Source: Dipylidium caninum
Lineage: Eukaryota > Platyhelminthes > Cestoda > Cyclophyllidea > Dipylidiidae
DNA: 64,000 nucleotides
NCBI GenBank assembly: GCA_017562135.1
Contig: QEYB01001164.1
Location: 62,001-126,000 of the forward strand
Direction: 5' to 3'
Shown here: positions 60,201 to 64,000 of the stretch, piece by piece
Layout: each line of letters opens with the position of its first letter
Position numbering within the stretch: position 1 is the stretch's first letter
Notes under the pieces: generated by a model
Database searches by the model: none
What the model was told of the DNA's origin: nothing
The model's input: the letters and a program-made list of their open reading frames with translations, nothing else
Program-made: the position numbers and the translations under genes

Positions 60201-62026
60201 TTACGACAAATGCCTCTTGTTTTGCAATTGAGTATTGTCTGCATGCAGAGCAGCCGTGAGAGATGGATTAGTTTACCACTTAATTGACGTGGAGACAAGC
60301 AAAAAGGGAAATGGAACTATTGGTTGGTTTGAAATGCAAATCAGATTGAGCAGTTAAGTTGTGGAAAGTCGCTCAAAATGAGCAGGTCGAATACAAGAAT
60401 GCACATTGTCTTGCAGTAGGGTTACCAATGAATTTTTATGCACTTACTACTGACATAGATTTTACATTTAAATTATCTGCAGTATTAGCTAAACGTGAAA
60501 ATAGGAGGTAAAAACTTGTAAACGGGACACTGAAGTCATTAGCACTCGCTATTAAGAGAAGGTTTAGGAGTATGTAAGAAAAATCACACGAGATAGAGAG
60601 GTTAAAAGCCAATTAGTTAAAGTGGGATATTACCTTAAGTAAATTTTTTAATTTAAAAAACTAACAAATAGTCGTAACCAATTTGTCTTGATGCGGAGAC
60701 TGCGGCGTGCCCTTTAAATATCTCTTATGTCGCCGCATTAACTAAGTTTCTCTCTAACGCCCTATTAGGCTAAAAATAAGTTACTTAAATTATAAGCCAG
60801 CAAGGCCGCTCAATTGAAAATAGGAGCAAGATTTAAACCAATCAACATGAAAGGGGAAATGATGCAAGATGGCAAGCGTATTAAACAATATTAAATGTGG
60901 GAAAGCGGGGAGTGTAAAACCTAACAAGAAATGGAACCAAAATTCTAGCTGCAGATCTTGTCTTTAAAATAAAATCTTTAGTAACCAGTAAATATAGTAA
61001 GTTTAACTGCTAACTATAGTCAACAAATAACTTATTTGTTCGTACGATAGTTAATTTACTAATACTCCTCGTATATTGCCAAACCGTCAAATTTGCATGC
61101 AGGTATAACCAACTCACGGGATCAGCATTGTCTCGAAGATTAGAAAACCGGGGGACAGAAATAAAGTTCTCACCATCAAAAACACCACCTCCAATAACAG
61201 GTGAAGGATCAACAAAGCGTTCGGGCGCTAGATAGCATACTCGACGTCGCGAGCTATCAAAAAAATAAGTGAATTCGCTCGGGTTGTCCTCTGGCAAACG
61301 AGTAGGTTTGAAGGGAGCCGGATCAACTAGAAACAACCAACCCCAAGTTGTAAGAAGCACATTTTCCGACTTGATATCGCCATGACAAAGTGGCTGTCGG
61401 AAGAGAAAAAACGGGAAGACTGCAGAAAATAGAAAATCTTTTGCACAATAAGTGCTTTTAACTCACGGTGGAATCTGTGTTAATATAAGTGTGTAGCTGG
61501 TTGATTGCGGAGAGTAACTGGAAGGAAATCCAACGTTTCTCATCGAGGGTTAGGAAAGGACGAGTGCATAGTCGCTCGGGCAACGAGTGAGCCACAAAGT
61601 CACGAATGATGAAGGCATACTTGTCGGTTATGAAGTCTCTGAAATAAGCCAACTAATTAGAAGGAATACTGAGAGTATAATTCCATAAGCAATCACAATG
61701 TAGAACGTACGAGTTCAATGGAAGTAGATTAATAGCCCCTTCAATACACTTGCAAAATGGGACCACAATCTTTCTTACGTTTTCAATAGGAAATGTGATT
61801 TTCGAGTAGGGAAATATTTTTACTATCTTGCGAGGTGTACGCTTCCCTCCCACACATCTGTGAAGGGAAAAGGTAAGAAATGGGACACTTACTTCACCTT
61901 AGCCACTTTAAACATCCGTGATCCCCATAGTTCTTCCTCGAAAGTAAACCAAGCTTGCAATTCCCGCAAGCACTCCTCACATCCGACAACCTGAGGCGAA
62001 GTCATCCCATAGATTTGGTTTCCCAT
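44744..62026 (-). CDS. PIK3R4: Phosphoinositide 3-kinase regulatory subunit 4 (VPS15)
   Basis: VPS15 is the myristoylated pseudokinase scaffold that holds VPS34 and Beclin in the class III PI3-kinase complexes of autophagy and endosomes. Exons in transcript order are 62026-61893, 61857-61711, 61638-61467, 61393-61118, 59657-59353, 58843-58714, 58437-58256, 57975-57415, 57335-57260, 56139-55873, 54754-54500, 53223-52979, 52182-51927, 50583-about 50246, 48265-47893, 47304-46968, 46912-46600, 46535-46342, 46079-45709 and 45026-44744. They give about 1,737 residues against about 1,360 in human; the excess is lineage-specific linker. The start MGNQ keeps the N-myristoylation glycine. Kinase, HEAT and WD40 regions follow in order. 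All exon phases agree apart from one extra base in exon 48265-47893. The donor of the exon ending near 50246 is weak and was chosen by phase. The final residues GVIKFWK match the family C-terminus. Confidence 0.93.
48772..49570 (+). other. Possible small nested gene in a VPS15 intron
   Basis: On the plus strand an ATG at 48772 opens 18 codons ending at a strong donor (CACAAG then GTAAGA at 48826). At 49239 a pyrimidine-rich acceptor (TTCTCTTTACAG) precedes a block with a second ATG (about 49246) that opens a Lys-rich 49-residue frame, [20 protein letters not shown] and following, ending at 49395. AATAAA lies at 49547. The frame from the first exon runs into a stop soon after the junction, giving 31 residues. 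I recognise neither peptide. It may be a short coding gene, a non-coding transcript or chance. Confidence 0.25.
50087..50154. repeat. Perfect 2 x 34-base tandem duplication
   Basis: A 34-base unit beginning AACTTCTAGTTGAAAAGATT is repeated twice without mismatch (50087-50120 and 50121-50154), in the VPS15 intron just downstream of the exon that ends near 50246. Perfect identity suggests a recent duplication. Confidence 0.95.
50933..50950. repeat. (CAA)6 repeat
   Basis: Six CAA units lie in the VPS15 intron between exons 52182-51927 and 50583-50246. Confidence 0.95.
51927..58437 (-). other. VPS15 HEAT-repeat region
   Basis: After [11 protein letters not shown] and [13 protein letters not shown], exons 57975-57415, 57335-57260, 56139-55873, 54754-54500, 53223-52979 and 52182-51927 form alpha-helical HEAT repeats. 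Markers are [47 protein letters not shown] (nearly identical to human), [20 protein letters not shown] across a junction, and [16 protein letters not shown]. The middle part of exon 53223-52979 is Pro/Gly-rich and not conserved. At 54754 the acceptor could be three bases further in, so one Lys is optional. Confidence 0.85.
58256..62026 (-). other. VPS15 pseudokinase domain with acidic insertion
   Basis: Exons 62026 to 58256 encode the kinase fold. [20 protein letters not shown] precedes the catalytic loop HGDIKSEN at the start of exon 61393-61118. The position of the DFG motif reads [28 protein letters not shown] and [10 protein letters not shown] are close to the human protein. Exon 59657-59353 adds about 80 Ser-, Glu- and Asp-rich residues before the helix with MDLFSAG, which continues in the next exon as CVLLEMF. 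The missing canonical DFG and the HGD form agree with the pseudokinase nature of the family. Confidence 0.88.
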
Positions 62027-62197
62027 GGTAAATATGCTAAACAATATTTGCTCCGTCGAATAGGAGGAATTAATTGACTGGTCAAAGTCACAACAAAAGG
62101 CAAATAGATAGATTTATTGGTAAATTACGAAAACAAATAAATCAAAATAAGGCACGCGTAAGTCTTGAAAGACAGATTTAGTTGAAATTCGTAAGCT
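62027..62197 (-). promoter_or_regulatory. Short OTUD3-VPS15 intercistronic spacer
   Basis: The 171 bases between the OTUD3 stop and the VPS15 ATG contain a minus-strand AATAAA and, about 11 bases before the VPS15 ATG, a T-rich stretch ending in TTTAG. That could be a trans-splice acceptor. Flatworms use spliced-leader trans-splicing on some genes (general knowledge). The alternative is a very compact independent promoter. Confidence 0.35.
62113..62118 (-). terminator. Candidate poly(A) signal of OTUD3
   Basis: TTTATT on the plus strand is AATAAA on the minus strand. It lies about 80 bases after the OTUD3 stop and before the VPS15 start, so OTUD3 can be polyadenylated separately from VPS15. 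Confidence 0.45.
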
Positions 62198-62884
62198 TCA
62201 TTTTGACAATTTGGTGGTCACACGACTGCGATGATGTCTGTGATGTCTGCTTGGATGATTCACAGTTTGTTTCTCCAAATATTTCAAGTCCAAATACACA
62301 TTAGCCGGGCCGAAGGAAGGGGCATCACGAAGCCTAACACTGGAGTAATGTGCTAATTCATAGGAATAAGCGAGATGGACTTGAGGTCGGTGACGAGAAC
62401 ATAATGCATTATCACAAGCTCGGGCGACAAGACTAGGCGGTTGATCTGCACGATGAATAATCACGTTCACATGAAAGATCCTAGCCAAGGCCACAATTGA
62501 CATATGGTCGCCGAATGTGCCTGGCTTTGATAGCTCTCGTAACATATCTTCGTATGGTCTTTCGATGCAAAAAGGGGCCATCTCACGACGATTATTGCGA
62601 AGATAGGTGACGGCTTGCTCACGCAATAAGACGTGGTCTTGGATCCGACCAGTAATTTGGTCGGCAAAGGCGGAGAAAAGACAGTTGCCATCAGAAGGAA
62701 CGGAGCGAATGATAAGACCCTGATGAGCGAGTTGATAACTGAAATTATACGAGTTTTCAGTATCACTAGAGCTTCTATTACTGTTACTACTGCTACTGCT
62801 CCTGCTGCTGCTACTGTCAGAGGAAGAAGAACGTTGAAGAGAAAAGCGGTCCCTCGTGCGACAACGGGGGGCTCGTTTCGTCAT
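62198..62884 (-). CDS. OTUD3: OTU-domain deubiquitinase, OTUD3-like
   Basis: This intronless gene encodes 228 residues. After a basic start and a long Ser-rich tract (about residues 19-40), an OTU cysteine-protease domain runs from about 50 to 200. The catalytic triad is visible: Asp65 and Cys68 in PSDGNCLFSAF, and His179 in YELAHYSSV. YLRNNRREMAPF, SKPGTFGDHMSIVALAR and VNVIIHRADQPP match OTUD3 closely. The UBA-like C-terminal half of vertebrate OTUD3 is absent; the tail is short, basic and His-rich. OTUD3 cleaves ubiquitin chains from substrates. The start ATG is the first in frame. The stop is only 171 bases from the VPS15 start on the same strand, so the two may share a transcription unit. 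Confidence 0.93.
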   Translation of the reverse strand: MTKRAPRCRTRDRFSLQRSSSSDSSSSRSSSSSNSNRSSSDTENSYNFSYQLAHQGLIIRSVPSDGNCLFSAFADQITGRIQDHVLLREQAVTYLRNNRREMAPFCIERPYEDMLRELSKPGTFGDHMSIVALARIFHVNVIIHRADQPPSLVARACDNALCSRHRPQVHLAYSYELAHYSSVRLRDAPSFGPANVYLDLKYLEKQTVNHPSRHHRHHRSRVTTKLSK

Positions 62885-64000
62885 TTATGATTGATTGAAA
62901 TGTTAAGCTAGTCCCTGGGAAGAGGTACAATGAAAGGTGTAAACTGAAGAAACGGCGATCTTTATGAATTGAAATGCATAAACTTGTTCTATAAATCTTT
63001 TTTATCTTGGTTGTTTTAGGCTGTTTTGAATTGATGACAGACAACATTATGGGCTTACAGTGTTCGCACTAGGCGAAACAAAAACAAGAGACACAAAAGT
63101 TTGCGCAAAAGGTCGTAAGGAATAAGGATTACAAAATGCTAAGTAATGTACTTTGAGATTAAGATGTGTAAAAACTATCCAACGTTTCCATACTAGGGCC
63201 AAGACAGCTGCACAAAACAAGCCGAAACAATCACCTTGAGGCAAACTTACTTGAAGGCCATTTAAGTTATTACAAACAAATAATATACACCAACCGCCAC
63301 CGCCAAAAGCCTATTTCGGACACAAAACCCACAAATAAAATTTGTTTTTCAATTTGTAAAATTAAAATAAACTTATTAAATTAATTTTATAAAAGGGTCT
63401 TCTACAATTTTATAATTTTTTAATTAAATACCCACGACAATCATAAAAATAATAATGAATTATAGTTATCGTTTTTAAATTGGCGTGCGCACGGAATGGA
63501 TGTTTTGTTTGGATTGATAAATTTAATGGACATGCGAACTCAGGCGCGCTATTAATTTGTTGGTCACTGTCTTTGTGCCTCTGGTTCCTCCGCGCGGGTC
63601 GGTTACAGAGAAAGAGGTATGCATCAAACGCTTGATTGCTCCTTATTACACGTGCATTTCGAACCTGTAGTTGGTTTTTCCTGTTGGTTTGTAAAGTGTA
63701 ACGTTTTGTTCCATAGTTTATACTGGATCATTGTTCTAGGATGTGTGGCTCTGCAGAGTTGGGATTGATAACATACAATAGGTACTACATCAACTGATGA
63801 TAAGTAAACCCATAGCTCTATAGCTTTGTAATAGAGCTTGTCCTAGTTGTTGTATTTCCACCATGGACGCCGTCTTATTTCGTTCAGATCCATGTGCAGA
63901 TGCATAGAGATCTACTACTAAAACTTTTCTTCGTTGATACCGATGTGTATACTTTATCGTGCCTTCCAATTAATAAAAATTTTGCTTTTACCACAAGTTC
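62885..64000. other. Region upstream of OTUD3
   Basis: The part next to 62884 should hold the OTUD3 promoter. Bases 63350-63480 are very A/T-rich. From about 63540 the sequence becomes richer in G and T, with an AATAAA at about 63971 on the plus strand, which may be the 3' end of an unrecognised plus-strand transcript. The best frame there (from ATG 63621) is only 48 codons and has no recognisable domain. Confidence 0.3.

Larger units (their letters stand above)
45027..61117 (-). other. Remaining VPS15 introns longer than 300 bases
   Basis: The introns 45027-45708, 47305-47892, 48266-50245, 50584-51926, 52183-52978, 53224-54499, 54755-55872, 56140-57259, 58844-59352 and 59658-61117 are A-rich on the plus strand and show no further genes or transposons. 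The exceptions are the small-gene candidate and the repeats listed separately. The span given is the range containing these introns. Confidence 0.5.

Noticed and set aside
1..64000. tRNA, rRNA, CRISPR, prophage or operon-type bacterial features
   Set aside because: No cloverleaf with A and B boxes, no regular repeat-spacer array and no ribosome-binding-site pattern. All strong genes are spliced eukaryotic ones, except the intronless OTUD3.

Overview
The window is eukaryotic nuclear DNA, very probably from a parasitic flatworm and most likely a tapeworm. The reasons are intron-rich genes with consensus GT-AG borders, two introns of only 33-34 bases in the proteasome gene, a GC content near 43 percent (judged by eye), an axonemal dynein gene, and decayed mariner transposons in its introns. 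The order and genus are inference; nothing bacterial or plasmid-like is present. Exons were placed by hand from protein conservation, splice sites and codon phase. There is no transcript support.

Layout. (1) About 1.5-36.2 kb, minus strand: most of an axonemal dynein heavy chain of the DNAH7/DNAH3/DNAH12 group. I traced 42 phase-compatible exons, from the N-terminal tail through the linker, AAA1-AAA4, stalk and microtubule-binding domain into AAA5. The AAA6 and C-terminal exons lie beyond the left edge. Three degenerate mariner-like elements sit in its introns, all antisense to the gene. (2) 38.6-40.9 kb, plus: PSMD4/Rpn10, the ubiquitin receptor of the 26S proteasome. (3) 42.2-44.3 kb, plus: an RBM15/Spenito protein with three RRMs and a SPOC domain, an RNA-binding adaptor of the m6A writer complex. 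(4) 44.7-62.0 kb, minus: PIK3R4/VPS15, the pseudokinase-HEAT-WD40 scaffold of the class III PI3-kinase, in 20 exons, with a possible small plus-strand gene in one intron. (5) 62.2-62.9 kb, minus: an intronless OTUD3-like OTU deubiquitinase. Its stop lies only 171 bases upstream of the VPS15 start codon, a spacing that would fit a trans-spliced two-gene unit.

The genes do not form one pathway. PSMD4, OTUD3 and VPS15 all touch ubiquitin or degradation biology, but nothing shows that this is more than chance.

The most notable observations are reading-frame breaks in conserved genes. The dynein tail has a +1 base and an in-frame TAA. The last ubiquitin-interacting motif of PSMD4 has a +1 base. 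VPS15 has a probable +1 base in a run of five C. Surrounding exons are intact, so assembly errors are the simplest explanation, and gene models in this window should be checked for truncation. I did not find an unmistakable new system. The leads are the OTUD3-VPS15 pair, the mariner family with an internally deleted derivative, the three-UIM Rpn10, the VPS15 kinase-domain insertion and the nested transcript candidate.
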